64,000 nucleotides of DNA from CAVQJU01 sp963729215 (GTDB lineage: Bacteria; Acidobacteriota; Vicinamibacteria; Vicinamibacterales; CAVVIG01). The position numbers were made by a program, and so were the translations under genes. The number at the start of each line of letters is the position of its first letter. Within the stretch, counting starts at the first letter, position 1. Below are positions 1 to 9,100 of this stretch, one piece after another. The stretch lies in NCBI GenBank assembly GCA_963729215.1, contig CAVSND010000019.1:186001-250000 (forward strand), written 5' to 3'. The notes under the pieces are model-generated. The model ran no database searches. It had not been told where the DNA came from and was given only the letters and a program-made list of their open reading frames with translations.

Positions 1-1
1 A

Positions 2-874
2 GAGCATTTCGTCGACATGGAAATCGACGAGGATCTTGGCCTTGCGCCCGGGCGGCAGTGGCTGGTCGCGAACGGTTTCATCTATCCGACCGACAGCAGC
101 ATCAATGTCGCGATCGGCCAGGCCGGCATTCAGCCGAAGGGCTTATCGCTCGAGGCGCTGGACGAGACCGGCCGGTGGATCGTCGTCGCGCCGGACCTGG
201 GATTCCCGGCGGGCAAGAACAAGACCATCCTGGTGGATTTGTCTCAGGTTGCCCGTGCGGGCGTGACGCATCCCCGGCGGCTGCGGCTGCGGACGAACCT
301 GGAAATCTACTGGGATTCGCTCGCCGTGGCAGATGGCGTCGACGATCCGGCGCGCGTGCAGGCTAACGTAAAGCGATTACAGCCGGCACGCGCCGAGTTG
401 CGTTATCGTGGCTTCTCGAAGACGGATTACGCCAGGCACGACGTGCCGGAAACGCCGCACTACGATCAACTCGCGAACGTCGGCCAGCGCTGGCGCGATC
501 TCACCGGCTATTACACCCGGTACGGCGACGTCGGTGAATTGCTGACGTCCGTGGACGATCGCTACGTCATCATGAACGCCGGCGACGAACTGCGCCTCTC
601 CTTTGCGGTCCCGCCCATGCAGACGGGCGACGTGAAGGGTGTCACGCGGGACTTCGTCCTCGTTGGAGACGGCTGGGTGAAAGACGGCGACTACAACACG
701 AGCTTCTCGAAGACGGTGCTGCCGCTCCCGCGTCATCATCATCCCGGCTACGACGCCGCGTCGCCCGCGCTCGAGCTCGAGGACGATCCCGTGTACAGGC
801 AGCACGCGCACGACTGGCAGACCTATCACACGCGATTCGTGACGCCGCAGGTGTTTCTCGGCGGCCTGAGGTGA
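2..874 (+). CDS. C-terminal part of a large protein, probably FG-GAP/CRTAC1-associated (cut by left edge)
   Basis: The frame is open to the left edge, so only the last ~290 residues are present; the Met codon at 17 is probably internal. I see no catalytic motif. The tail carries the phrases VLVGDGWVKDGD and KTVLPLPRHHHPGYD. I know similar tails from large acidobacterial proteins with an N-terminal FG-GAP/CRTAC1 propeller, but that part lies outside the window, so the family call is inference. The stop overlaps the GTG start of the next CRTAC1 gene (GTGA), so these genes and the UnbU-like gene form one translationally coupled operon. Confidence 0.55.
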   Translation, partial: EHFVDMEIDEDLGLAPGRQWLVANGFIYPTDSSINVAIGQAGIQPKGLSLEALDETGRWIVVAPDLGFPAGKNKTILVDLSQVARAGVTHPRRLRLRTNLEIYWDSLAVADGVDDPARVQANVKRLQPARAELRYRGFSKTDYARHDVPETPHYDQLANVGQRWRDLTGYYTRYGDVGELLTSVDDRYVIMNAGDELRLSFAVPPMQTGDVKGVTRDFVLVGDGWVKDGDYNTSFSKTVLPLPRHHHPGYDAASPALELEDDPVYRQHAHDWQTYHTRFVTPQVFLGGLR

Positions 875-2689
875 GCGAATCCACGCGCCAGCGGGCGCTG
901 TGGCTCGTCTGGTCCGCGTTGCTGCTCGCGTCGCTGGCCGCGGTTGTCGTGCTGAACGGCCGGTCTGCCGGAAGCGCTGCTTCGATATTCAGCCGGGCGG
1001 AACGGCCCGTCTCGAACGGAACCGACGCGCTCGCCCGCTACGGGTTCGCGCTCGAGGAGTCGGCGCGCCGCCTCGGCGTCAACTTCGTGCACCAGGGCCC
1101 GACATTCGACAAACAGCTGGACCACATCATGCCGCAGGTGGCGTCGATGGGCGCCGCAGTCGCTGTGGCGGATTTCGATCGGGATGGATGGCCCGATTTC
1201 TACGTCACGAACAGCGGCGAAGGCAGCCTGAACCACCTCTACCGGAATCAAGGCGACGGCACGTTCAAGGACGTGGCCGCCGCAATGGGCGTCGCCGACG
1301 TCAACGGCCGGGAAAGCGGCGTCTCGATGGGCGCCGTCTGGGGCGACTACGACAACGACGGCTTCGACGACCTGTTCGTGTACAAGTACGGCCGTCCCGA
1401 GCTCTTTCACAACGACGGCGGCCACGGTTTCACGTCCAGTCGGCGAGCGGGCCGGTCTGCCTCGCTGGATCAACGCCAACGCCGCCGTGTGGTTCGACTA
1501 CGACCACGACGGCAGGCTCGATCTGTTCGTCGCCGGCTACTGGTCCGAGGACGTCGATCTCTGGCATCTCGCGACCACGAGAATCATGCCCGAGAGCTTC
1601 GAGTACGCCGAAAACGGGGGCCGCAAGTACCTGTTTCACAACCTCGGCGACGGCAAGTTCGAAGAGGTGGCGCTGAAGCTGGGCCTGAGCTCGCGCCGCT
1701 GGACGCTGGCCGCGGCAGCGGCGGACCTGGCGGGAACGGGTTACCCGGATCTGTTTCTCGCGAACGACTACGGAGTCCCGCAGCTCTATCTGAATAAAGG
1801 CGGCCGCGGGTTCGTCGAGGCCGGCCGCGACACCGGCCTCGCGCTCACGCCGAAGAGCGGGATGAACGCCGCGTTCGGCGACATCTTCAACGACGGCCGG
1901 CTGTCCATCTACAAGACCAACATTTCCGAACCGGGCGTCCTGGTCCAGGCCAACGACCTCTGGGTGCCGAAGAAGGGCGGCTCGCTCGCATACGAAGATC
2001 TCGCGTCAAGCCTCGGCGTGGATCTGGGCGGCTGGAGCTGGGGCGCGCAGTTCGGCGACCTCAACAACGATGGCACGCTCGATCTCTATCTGACCAACGG
2101 CTACGTGTCCGCGGGCGAGCGCAGCAGCTACTGGTACGACTTCGCCGTGATTGCCACCGGGCACAGCGCCATCATCGGCGACGCGAAGAACTGGCCGGCG
2201 ATGCGAGGGCGCAGCCTGTCGGGCTATCAGCGCAAGCGCGTGTGGCTCAACGACGGCGTCGGCCGGTTCACCGAGGTGGCCCAGGCGGTGGGTGCGACGG
2301 ACACCTTCGATGGCCGCGCCGTCGCGCTCGCCGACTTCTCGAACACCGGCGCGCTCGATGTCGTGGTCGCCAACCAGCGCGGGCCGCTGCTCTTGTACAA
2401 GAACCATGTCCAGCCTGGCCGCCACTGGATGGAGTTCGAACTCGAGGGCCGCGGGAGCAATCGCAGCGCCATCGGCGCACGCGTGGAACTCCAATGGAAC
2501 GGCCGGACGCAGGTGCAGGAGGTGAGCGGCGGCAGCGGCTTCAGCGCGCAGAACGACAGGCGGCTGCACTACGGCCTCGGCGCGGCCACCGCGGTCGAAC
2601 GCGCGGTCGTTCGCTGGCCGTCAGGCAAGCGTCAGACGATCGACAACCCCAGGCTCGATACGCTCAACCGCATCGTCGAACCCGAATGA
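871..2689 (+). CDS. CRTAC1 family protein, FG-GAP/VCBS propeller with ASPIC/UnbV C-terminus (frameshift near 1441)
   Basis: About 605 residues once a one-base break near 1436-1441 is repaired. A GTG start overlaps the upstream stop. The N-terminus has one hydrophobic segment (residues ~10-28), so the protein is exported or anchored. Repeated calcium-binding-like blades follow: DFDRDGWPDFYV, GDYDNDGFDDLFV, then DYDHDGRLDLFV after the break and GDLNNDGTLDLYL. The C-terminus (after ~2440) has the ASPIC/UnbV signature: SAIGARVEL, a GG-SGFSAQND stretch, and VVRWPSGKRQT. The family is known in enediyne clusters (UnbV) and is common in Acidobacteriota and Planctomycetota, with no settled function. 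Deleting one base near 1441 joins FT with GERAGLPRW. Confidence 0.85.
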
Positions 2690-3498
2690 GCCCGCGAGTC
2701 ACGTTCGACAACCGCTTTCTCGGCCCGATCCTGATCACGGGCATCCTCATCGCCGCGCATCTGTCGTTCGGCATCCTCGAGGGCTACTCGAGGACGGGAA
2801 TCGCGATCGCGGTGGCGATCGGGGCCGAGCTGATCCTGGGCCGGCTTACCTACGGGCGTTTTCCACATCTGGCCAGCGCGTACATCACGGGGATCAGCGT
2901 CGGCATCCTGGTCCGCTCGCCGTTCCTGTGGCCGTACGTGCTCGCGAGCCTGATTTCGATCGTGTCGAAGTACGTCCTCCGGTACAAGGGCCGGCACCTG
3001 TGGAACCCGTCGAACTTCGGCGTCAGCGCGGTGCTGTTTCTCGCGCCGGCGACCGTGTCGCTGCTCAGCATTCAGTGGGGCAATACGCTCTGGCCGATGG
3101 TCGTGATCTGGGTGCTCGGCGCGGTCATCGTGTGGCGGGTGGGCCGCCTCCACATCAGCGCGACGTACGTCGCGTCGTTTCTCTTGTTCTCGCTGGTCAG
3201 GAGCGCCGTGACGGGTAACCCATGGCTCGCCAGCGTCGCGCCGATCACCGGCCCGATGTATCAGCTGTTCATCTTCTTCATGGTGACTGACCCGAGAACG
3301 ACCGTCCGTTCGTACCGGGGACAGCTGATCGTCGTGTTCGTCGTGGCGTTCGTCGAGATGCTGCTCCGGCTGGCCGAGGTCGTCTACGCGCCGTTCTACG
3401 CGTTGTTCCTGGTCGGCCCGGCGTCGCTCCTCGTCGAGTCCTGGCTCGCGTCGCGCGCCGTCAGCCTCGACGCGGCGCCTTCAGTTGGCGTGCGATGA
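2686..3498 (+). CDS. UnbU/RnfD-like integral membrane protein
   Basis: 270 residues starting at an ATG overlapping the CRTAC1 stop (ATGA). Roughly eight to nine hydrophobic segments. The loop with NPSNFGVSAVLFLAP resembles the NPAAFG-type segment of RnfD/NqrB-like proteins, and TDPRTTVRS near residue 199 fits the same fold. In enediyne clusters an UnbU protein of this kind sits beside UnbV (ASPIC) proteins, which is exactly the arrangement here; that association is known, the role is not. I infer a membrane, possibly flavin- or quinone-linked partner of the CRTAC1 protein. The 3' end overlaps the convergent esterase gene by 38 bases. Confidence 0.7.
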   Translation: MSPRVTFDNRFLGPILITGILIAAHLSFGILEGYSRTGIAIAVAIGAELILGRLTYGRFPHLASAYITGISVGILVRSPFLWPYVLASLISIVSKYVLRYKGRHLWNPSNFGVSAVLFLAPATVSLLSIQWGNTLWPMVVIWVLGAVIVWRVGRLHISATYVASFLLFSLVRSAVTGNPWLASVAPITGPMYQLFIFFMVTDPRTTVRSYRGQLIVVFVVAFVEMLLRLAEVVYAPFYALFLVGPASLLVESWLASRAVSLDAAPSVGVR

Positions 3499-4411
3499 AC
3501 GCCTTGACCATCTCGCGGGCGCGATCGGTCTGCGGTCCCGGTGTCGCCACCCATTCGTGTTCGCAGCCTTCGAAGACTTCGAACTGGCAGTCGCCGCCGG
3601 CGGCCTTGTAGGACGCCGCGAATTTCGCCTGGACGGCCGGAAGGACGTTGTCGTCGAGGGCGCCCTGCATGATGAGCAGCGGCACCAGGCCGACGGGCTC
3701 GTGGCGATCGAGGATCTGCTGCGGGTTGCTCTCGAAGATCGACTCCCACGGCTTGAAGAACGTCGTGTGGTTCTTGACCATCGGCTCGCGCTTCATTTCC
3801 TCGGCATGCTGGAATCGGGCGTACGGATTACTGACCGGCGACCGCATGGCGATGAAGCTCACCGTGGCGTCAATCTGCGGCGCCTGCGGTAACGGAATCG
3901 CGTTGTAGCGCGCGTCACGCGGACGCATGCCCAGGAGCTCGGCGACGTGTCCGCCGCTCGAGCTGGCGTAGATGCCGACCGCCGAGGGATCGCCGTTCCA
4001 TCCGGCCGCTTTCCATTTGAGCCAGCGGACCGCGTAGTTGGCATCCTGCACGCACGCGGGATACGGCGCTTCCGGCGCCAGCGTCATGTCGATCGCGACC
4101 ACGAGCAGACCGCTCGCGGCCAGCGCGCGGTCCATCGGTTCCTCCGCGTGCCGGTCCTTGGCGTTCCACGCGCCGCCGTGCAGGTCGAGAATGACGGGAA
4201 ACGGTCCGGCGCCGGCCGGCTGATAGATGCGGGCCATCAGCGTTCGCCCTGCCGCAGTACGGCGAAGCTCGACCTCGCTGATGCTGATCTCGAAGTGGGC
4301 CGAAGGGTTGTAGGCGGTCTTCGCCTCGAACCCGGTGACCGCCACCGCGCCGAGCGCCGTCATCTGTTTGAGAAAGTCCCGCCGTCCGTGGAGATTGACA
4401 CGCTCGCTCAT
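3461..4411 (-). CDS. Exported alpha/beta hydrolase (BD-FAE/esterase type), Tat signal
   Basis: 316 residues. The start at 4411 is preferred over an in-frame ATG at 4432 because AGGGGG lies 7 bases before it. The N-terminus GRRDFLKQMTALGAVAV is a twin-arginine signal. HGGAW (oxyanion hole), the nucleophile elbow ASSSGGH, the acid in GALDDNV and the base in GCEHEW give a complete Ser-Asp-His triad. The fold is that of BD-FAE/carboxylesterases; the substrate is unknown. It starts 24 bases after the flavoprotein gene on the same strand and is probably the last gene of the radical SAM operon. Confidence 0.82.
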   Translation of the reverse strand: MSERVNLHGRRDFLKQMTALGAVAVTGFEAKTAYNPSAHFEISISEVELRRTAAGRTLMARIYQPAGAGPFPVILDLHGGAWNAKDRHAEEPMDRALAASGLLVVAIDMTLAPEAPYPACVQDANYAVRWLKWKAAGWNGDPSAVGIYASSSGGHVAELLGMRPRDARYNAIPLPQAPQIDATVSFIAMRSPVSNPYARFQHAEEMKREPMVKNHTTFFKPWESIFESNPQQILDRHEPVGLVPLLIMQGALDDNVLPAVQAKFAASYKAAGGDCQFEVFEGCEHEWVATPGPQTDRAREMVKAFIARQLKAPRRG

Positions 4412-4435
4412 GCTGGACCCCCTAGCGTTCACGCA

Positions 4436-6040
4436 CTATCCGATAATCGGGCGCGTTGCCGCAAGCGAAAACAGCGCGTCTACGTCGTCTTGGACGGCAC
4501 GAATCCGCACCGGTCGAGCAGTCCCTGGATTTCGCCGCTGGTCGCCCGGAGCTTTGAGCGCGCCCGCCAATAGATCCTCTGCCAGTACCGGGTACCAATC
4601 CCGCCGCGTCCGATCCCCAAGCCCCGCGGTGTCGAACGGTTCGATGGCGCGATCGATCCGGTCGAGCAGCGCGTCGCGGGCGGACCCGCCAGGCGCCGTG
4701 ACGGCGAGGGCCGCACACGCTCGAAGTTCAGGTCCGAACCGGGGGTGCGCGTGGAGCAGGAAGCCTGGCGCCAGGTCGGGTGTGTTGAGACGACGGGCGG
4801 CTTCGCTGTAGCTCGCCGCGGCGAAATAGAGGAGCGTGAGCCGTTTGAACACGGGAACGTCCGCCATGTTCGCGTAGAGCGCTGCGACGAGCTGTTCGGT
4901 CACGTCCAGTTCGTTGAGAGTCGCCTCTTCGTATTGGCGCAGGGCGGCGTCGCGTTCGGCTCCGGCCGTTGTCCGTTCCAGGATGCCGACCAGCCGCTCG
5001 ATGCCGAGCAGCGTCAGGGGGAAACCGGTTGAGAGGAGCGGATCGATGACGCCGGCCGCCGAAGGCAGCAGCGCCCAGCCCGGCCCGCAGACCTGCCGCG
5101 TGCGGAAGGCGAGGCGGGGCGCGTGAATCCATGGGTGGACGACGGAGGCGCCGCGAAACTGTTCCCGTACCGTCGGCAGCGTCTCGAGCAGGCGATCCCA
5201 GGCCGGCGCGCCTTCGGACGACCCAACGCGCTCCGCCACAGCATCCGTCATCGCGGCGCCCGCGCTGGTGATCCCGTTGGCAAACCTCAGGATCCAGATC
5301 CATCCGCCGGGAAACACATGATGCAGCGCAGCGGCGTCCGGCGGGTAAGGGGCGCCCGGTGCGGGGACCAGCCGCTCCCAGCGCTCGACGTCCTCGAAGT
5401 GGGTATACAGGCCCTGCGTTGGCGGCAGCCAGGCGAGCGGCGGCGCGTCGAGGCGCAGCGCCCTCGCGAGAAATCCGCGCGGACCGCTCGCGTCGACAAC
5501 GAACGATGCACTGATGGCCACGCGTTGGTCCTGGCGTACGCCTTCAATGGTGGCGCCATCGTCACTGAGAGAGATGCCAGTGAGCTCGGTCCCGTCGAGA
5601 TACACGACCCCGGCCTCCGCGGCCTCGCGCACGAGGTTGTGGTCGAAGTCTGGCCGGTACCAGTGCGTGTCGCCGATGTCGTCGTGCGGGCTGGCGGCGA
5701 CGAGCAGCTGGCGCGCATGTTCGCCATCGTCCTTAAAGGGCTCTCCGGGGACGTGGAAGTAAAACGAGAAGCCGCGCTTGAGCCCGCCTGCCACGTCCGG
5801 ACGCGAGCGCTGCCAGGTACCCCACTTCGAGAACACGCCGACGCGCGGCAGGTCGTAGCGGCGGGCAAGCTCTTCGAGCAGGAGGTTGGCCAGCGGCGTG
5901 GACGATTCGCCGATGGCGAAGCGCGGGTGACGGCCGCGTTCGACCATCACCACGCGGCGTCCCGTCCGCTGCAGGCACAGCGCGGTCAGCGAGCCGGCGA
6001 ACCCGGATCCGATGACCGCGACGTCGGCGTCAATTCGCAT
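4436..6040 (-). CDS. FAD-dependent oxidoreductase related to tryptophan-halogenase/geranylgeranyl-reductase family
   Basis: 534 residues from ATG 6040 (MRIDADVAVIGSGFAG). The Rossmann GxGxxG is at residues 8-15. GESSTP near residue 46 corresponds to the GESTVP motif of flavin-dependent halogenases. GGWIWILRF near residue 250 stands where halogenases have WxWxIP; the proline is missing, so halogenase activity is doubtful and an oxidase or reductase is as likely. Conserved late motifs include DASGPRGFLA and GVIDPLLSTGFPLT. It overlaps the radical SAM gene by 11 bases and precedes the esterase, suggesting a small modification pathway of unknown product. The frame stays open upstream through the CGTGGC repeat into the radical SAM tail. 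Confidence 0.75.
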   Translation of the reverse strand: MRIDADVAVIGSGFAGSLTALCLQRTGRRVVMVERGRHPRFAIGESSTPLANLLLEELARRYDLPRVGVFSKWGTWQRSRPDVAGGLKRGFSFYFHVPGEPFKDDGEHARQLLVAASPHDDIGDTHWYRPDFDHNLVREAAEAGVVYLDGTELTGISLSDDGATIEGVRQDQRVAISASFVVDASGPRGFLARALRLDAPPLAWLPPTQGLYTHFEDVERWERLVPAPGAPYPPDAAALHHVFPGGWIWILRFANGITSAGAAMTDAVAERVGSSEGAPAWDRLLETLPTVREQFRGASVVHPWIHAPRLAFRTRQVCGPGWALLPSAAGVIDPLLSTGFPLTLLGIERLVGILERTTAGAERDAALRQYEEATLNELDVTEQLVAALYANMADVPVFKRLTLLYFAAASYSEAARRLNTPDLAPGFLLHAHPRFGPELRACAALAVTAPGGSARDALLDRIDRAIEPFDTAGLGDRTRRDWYPVLAEDLLAGALKAPGDQRRNPGTARPVRIRAVQDDVDALFSLAATRPIIG

Positions 6041-6941
6041 GCGCCCAGGGGTCCACGAGGATTCTGGTGGCTCGTGACTCGCGCTCGTGGCCCGTGGCCC
6101 GTGGCTCGTGGCTCGTGCCAACACCAATTCGAGGCTGCGCGCCACGTCCTCCGGTGTCGGCGGCGCGGAACAGCCCCTGCGCCGTCAGGATTTCCATGGT
6201 TCCGTTGCCGCCGCGCGCCGGGATCAACGAGATGACGGAGGCGCCGCATTCTTCGGCGAAGGCGACCGACTTCAGCAGCCAGGTGTCCTGTTCCTCGGGA
6301 GGGACGAAGGGCGGTGAGATGAGGAGAAAGACGCGGAGAGAGATGTTTCGACGATGCAAGTCTGCCGCTGCGCGCGAGAAATCGTCGACGGTCATGCGTT
6401 TGTTGAGCGCGTCGAGCGCGGCGGGATGCGCGGTTTCGAGTCCCATCGCGACTTCGAGGCGCGGACCGCCGAGGGCATCGGCGAAGCGCGATACGCGTTC
6501 GCCGATCAGCGCCGGATGCGACTCGACGATCACCTGATCCAGCCCGGCGAGTTGTGCGCCGATGGCCGCGTAATCGTTCTCGGGCACGGCTCTGGGATCG
6601 AAGAAGTTCGAGGCGTTGTACAGCTTGACCCGCGAGATGTCTTCACCGCGTGTGCGCCATGTCTCCCGCGCGGCCTGGATTTGTGCCGGGATCGCGCCGG
6701 CTGGCGTGTCGTCGCGGGTGGTGAAGCGCCAGAGATCGCACATCGCGCAGCGCCAGGGGCACTCGCGGCCCGTCAGGAAGACGGTTCCGACGCGAGCAAC
6801 GCCGCCCCGCTCCGTCGGTTCGTCGTCGATGACGAGATCCTGATATCGCCAGGGGTCGTGCTGCGGCCGGGGGCCGCGCAGATCGATGATGAACCGGTCG
6901 CGCGCCGCCGCCGCTTCCGGGTAAGCGGTCAGGTAGTGCAT
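6030..6941 (-). CDS. Radical SAM protein (TIGR01210-like)
   Basis: About 300 residues. The SAM-cluster motif is GRECPWRCAMCDLW (Cx3Cx2C, residues ~59-70), followed by a TIM-barrel-like sequence (KLYNASNFFDP, VESHPALIGERV, GLETAHP, SLIPARGG). Such proteins bind a 4Fe-4S cluster and cleave S-adenosylmethionine; this branch resembles TIGR01210 proteins, function unknown. The end as read looks wrong. Deleting one G near 6172 replaces a nonsense tail by FRPPTPEDVARSLELVLA, a natural ending, and puts the gene in frame with the flavoprotein across a simple repeat with no stop. Divergent from the gene at 6988. Confidence 0.82.
   Translation of the reverse strand: MHYLTAYPEAAAARDRFIIDLRGPRPQHDPWRYQDLVIDDEPTERGGVARVGTVFLTGRECPWRCAMCDLWRFTTRDDTPAGAIPAQIQAARETWRTRGEDISRVKLYNASNFFDPRAVPENDYAAIGAQLAGLDQVIVESHPALIGERVSRFADALGGPRLEVAMGLETAHPAALDALNKRMTVDDFSRAAADLHRRNISLRVFLLISPPFVPPEEQDTWLLKSVAFAEECGASVISLIPARGGNGTMEILTAQGLFRAADTGGRGAQPRIGVGTSHEPRATGHERESRATRILVDPWAHAN
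6067..6120. repeat. Degenerate CGTGGC/TCGTGG simple repeat between radical SAM and flavoprotein starts
   Basis: Tandem 6-9 base words such as GTGGCTCGTG, GTGGCCCGTGGC and GTGGCTCGTGGC fill this stretch. The same words recur at 55717-55765. The repeat has no stop in the flavoprotein frame and encodes a low-complexity SHGPRATSASHEP-like peptide, which is not a plausible domain. Confidence 0.75.
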
Positions 6942-6987
6942 TTATACGATGGCCGGTGTTGGCCGCTCCCGCCCTATACTAGTGCAC

Positions 6988-7570
6988 ATGTACGCAGCGC
7001 ATGCCGAGGCGCTCCAGGCAGATTCCACGTCGTTCGTCGAGCGGGTGAACGGGCCGTATCACGAGCTCGCGCTTCGGACCTTCATGGTCATCGTGCTCGC
7101 GCACTGGGCCGAGCACCTCCTCCAGGCGTTTCAGATTTACGCGCTCGGATGGCCCGTGCCGGAAGCGCGCGGCCTGCTGGGCTATTACTACCCCTGGCTG
7201 ATCAAATCCGAAACCCTGCACTATGGCTACGCGCTCGTGATGCTGGCGGGGCTCTGGCTGTTCCGTCCGGGATTCACCGGCGTCAAAGATCGCCGCTGGT
7301 GGACGCTGGCGCTCGGGATCCAGTTCTTCCATCACATCGAGCATTTCCTGCTGATCGTGCAGGCCACGAGCGGGCCACAACTTCTTCGGACGTCCGGTAC
7401 CGACGAGCCTCATCCAGCTGTGGGTGCCTCGCGTCGAGCTCCATCTGTTCTACAACACCATCGTTTTCATCCCGATGATCATCGGGATGTACTACCACCT
7501 CTTTCCGCCCGCTGAAGAATCCACCAGGTTCCAGTGCACTTGCGCGTGGCACCGGGGGGCCGCGGCATAA
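6988..7570 (+). CDS. Histidine-rich integral membrane protein, function unknown (frameshift near 7374)
   Basis: About 193 residues. Hydrophobic segments carry conserved-looking histidines: VLAHWAEHLLQAFQIYALG, QFFHHIEHFLLIVQATSGH and, after the break, IIGMYYHLFPP. One surplus G in AGCGGGCC (near 7374) breaks the frame; deleting it gives SGHNFFGRPVP and continues to a stop at 7570, overlapping the next start by 37 bases. Paired membrane histidines could bind haem or copper, which is inference. ATG 6988 is preferred to 6949; a TATACT box at 6975-6980 lies only 7 bases before it, so the transcript may be nearly leaderless. First gene of the polyferredoxin operon. Confidence 0.6.
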
Positions 7571-9000
7571 GCGCTCCCGACGTCCTCACATGGCCTGGCG
7601 TTGGCCGCTTCCTCCGGTGGCGTCACGCCCGCACGGCCCTTCAGCTCGTTCTCTTCTCGCTCGCCGTCGCCGTCGTCCTTGACGGGCTGCTCGCCGCGCG
7701 GATCGATCCGACAAACCTCGCGACCGTGCTGACGTGGGTCCACTACCGCGGATTGCTGGTCGTGGCGCTGCTGGCGGCCGGCAATCTGTTCTGCACGGGC
7801 TGCCCGTTCGTGCTCGTCCGCGATGCGGGCCGCCGGATCAGGCCGCCCACACTCAGCGTGCCTCGCTGGATGAGAACCAAGTGGATCGGCATCGCGCTGT
7901 TTGTCGCCGTTCTGTTCGCCTATGAACTGTTCGATCTCTGGGCGCTCCCGCGGGCGACCGCCTGGCTTGTCCTTGCGTACTTCGCGTCCGCGCTGGTCGT
8001 GGACCTGATATTCACCGGCGCCACGTTCTGCAAGTACCTCTGCCCGATCGGCCAGTTCAATTTCGTGGCGTCGATGATGTCGCCGCTCGAACTGCGGGTG
8101 AAGGACCTGGGCACCTGTCACAGTTGCCGGACGGTGGACTGCATCAAGGGCCGGCGTGCGCCGGAGGCGCCTCGCGTCGTGTTGCAACGGGGATGCGAAC
8201 TGCGTCTCTTCCTGCCGTCGAAGGTCGGCAACATGGACTGCACGTTGTGCCTGGACTGCGTCCACGCGTGCCCGCACGACAACATCGCGCTCGCGGCCCG
8301 TGTGCCCGGCGCCGAACTGGCGGACAACGGCCGCCGGTCGGGAATCGGGCGGTTGTCACGCAGGTTGGATATCGCAGCGCTCGCGGTGGTCTTCACCTTT
8401 GGCAGCCTGCTGAACGCGTTCGGAATGGTGGCGCCGATTCACGGCGTCGAGACCTGGATGGCGGGTGCGATGGGCGTCGCATCTGAGGCTCCGGTCCTTC
8501 TGGTGCTGTTCGTCGTGGCGCTCGTCGTGCTCCCTGTCTTGTTGCTCGGCCTCGCCGCCATCGTCACGAAACGTCTGGCCGGCGACTGGCAGCGCTCCGG
8601 TCTGCAAATCGCCGTGAACTTCGCCTATGCGCTGGTGCCGTTCGGCTTCGGGATGTGGCTGGCGCACTACGGATTTCATCTGCTGACGGGCGCGTTCGCG
8701 GTTGTGCCGGTGACGCAGCGTGCGGCGGTCGACGTCTTTGGCTGGCCGGCGCTCGGCCAACCGCTCTGGCGGCTGACAGGGATGCGACCTGGCTCGGTAT
8801 TGCCGATTCAGATCGGCGTCATCCTGCTTGGCGCGATGGGGTCGTTCGCCGCGTCGTTCCGGGTGGCCGACAGGGACTATCCGGCGCGAACCGGCCGATC
8901 GTTCGCGCCGTGGGCGCTCCTCGTGGTCGTCCTCATGATCGGCGCACTGTGGCTCGTGGCGCAGCCGATGGACATGCGCGGCCTGGGATTCGCGGGATGA
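7534..9000 (+). CDS. Membrane polyferredoxin, CcoG/NapH/FixG-type 4Fe-4S protein
   Basis: 488 residues, GTG start inside the end of the preceding gene. Several transmembrane segments flank a cysteine-rich middle: TGCPF near residue 88, CKYLCPIGQFN near 165, CHSCRTVDC near 195 followed by GC near 220, and CTLCLDCVHACP near 238-250. CKYLCPIGQF is the hallmark of the CcoG/NapH/YccM electron-transfer family; the later cysteines fit two 4Fe-4S clusters. CcoG-type proteins act in copper/cbb3-oxidase maturation, NapH-type in quinol oxidation; the FixH-like gene downstream favours the first. The long C-terminal half with four or more further membrane segments is unusual for CcoG. Confidence 0.82.
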   Translation: MHLRVAPGGRGISAPDVLTWPGVGRFLRWRHARTALQLVLFSLAVAVVLDGLLAARIDPTNLATVLTWVHYRGLLVVALLAAGNLFCTGCPFVLVRDAGRRIRPPTLSVPRWMRTKWIGIALFVAVLFAYELFDLWALPRATAWLVLAYFASALVVDLIFTGATFCKYLCPIGQFNFVASMMSPLELRVKDLGTCHSCRTVDCIKGRRAPEAPRVVLQRGCELRLFLPSKVGNMDCTLCLDCVHACPHDNIALAARVPGAELADNGRRSGIGRLSRRLDIAALAVVFTFGSLLNAFGMVAPIHGVETWMAGAMGVASEAPVLLVLFVVALVVLPVLLLGLAAIVTKRLAGDWQRSGLQIAVNFAYALVPFGFGMWLAHYGFHLLTGAFAVVPVTQRAAVDVFGWPALGQPLWRLTGMRPGSVLPIQIGVILLGAMGSFAASFRVADRDYPARTGRSFAPWALLVVVLMIGALWLVAQPMDMRGLGFAG

Positions 9001-9021
9001 TCCGCTGTCTTTCAATCCTTT

Positions 9022-9100
9022 TTCACGAAGCCACGAAGCTCACGAAGAGACTGGGGAACCCAGATTATTGTCTTCTTCGTGGTCTTCGTGCCTTCGTGAT
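9022..9100. repeat. Long imperfect inverted repeat of CACGAAG/CTTCGTG words
   Basis: The left arm (9022-9049) is built from CACGAAG words and the right arm (9071-9100) from their complements CTTCGTG, able to form a ~26-base stem with a ~20-base loop. The same words make a smaller hairpin at 42404-42461. It lies between the polyferredoxin stop and the likely start of the FixH-like gene. Confidence 0.75.

Noticed and set aside
871..2689. Programmed ribosomal frameshifting as explanation of the broken genes
   Set aside because: Breaks occur in unrelated families, at different places, with no shared slippery heptamer or downstream structure, and mostly in one direction.
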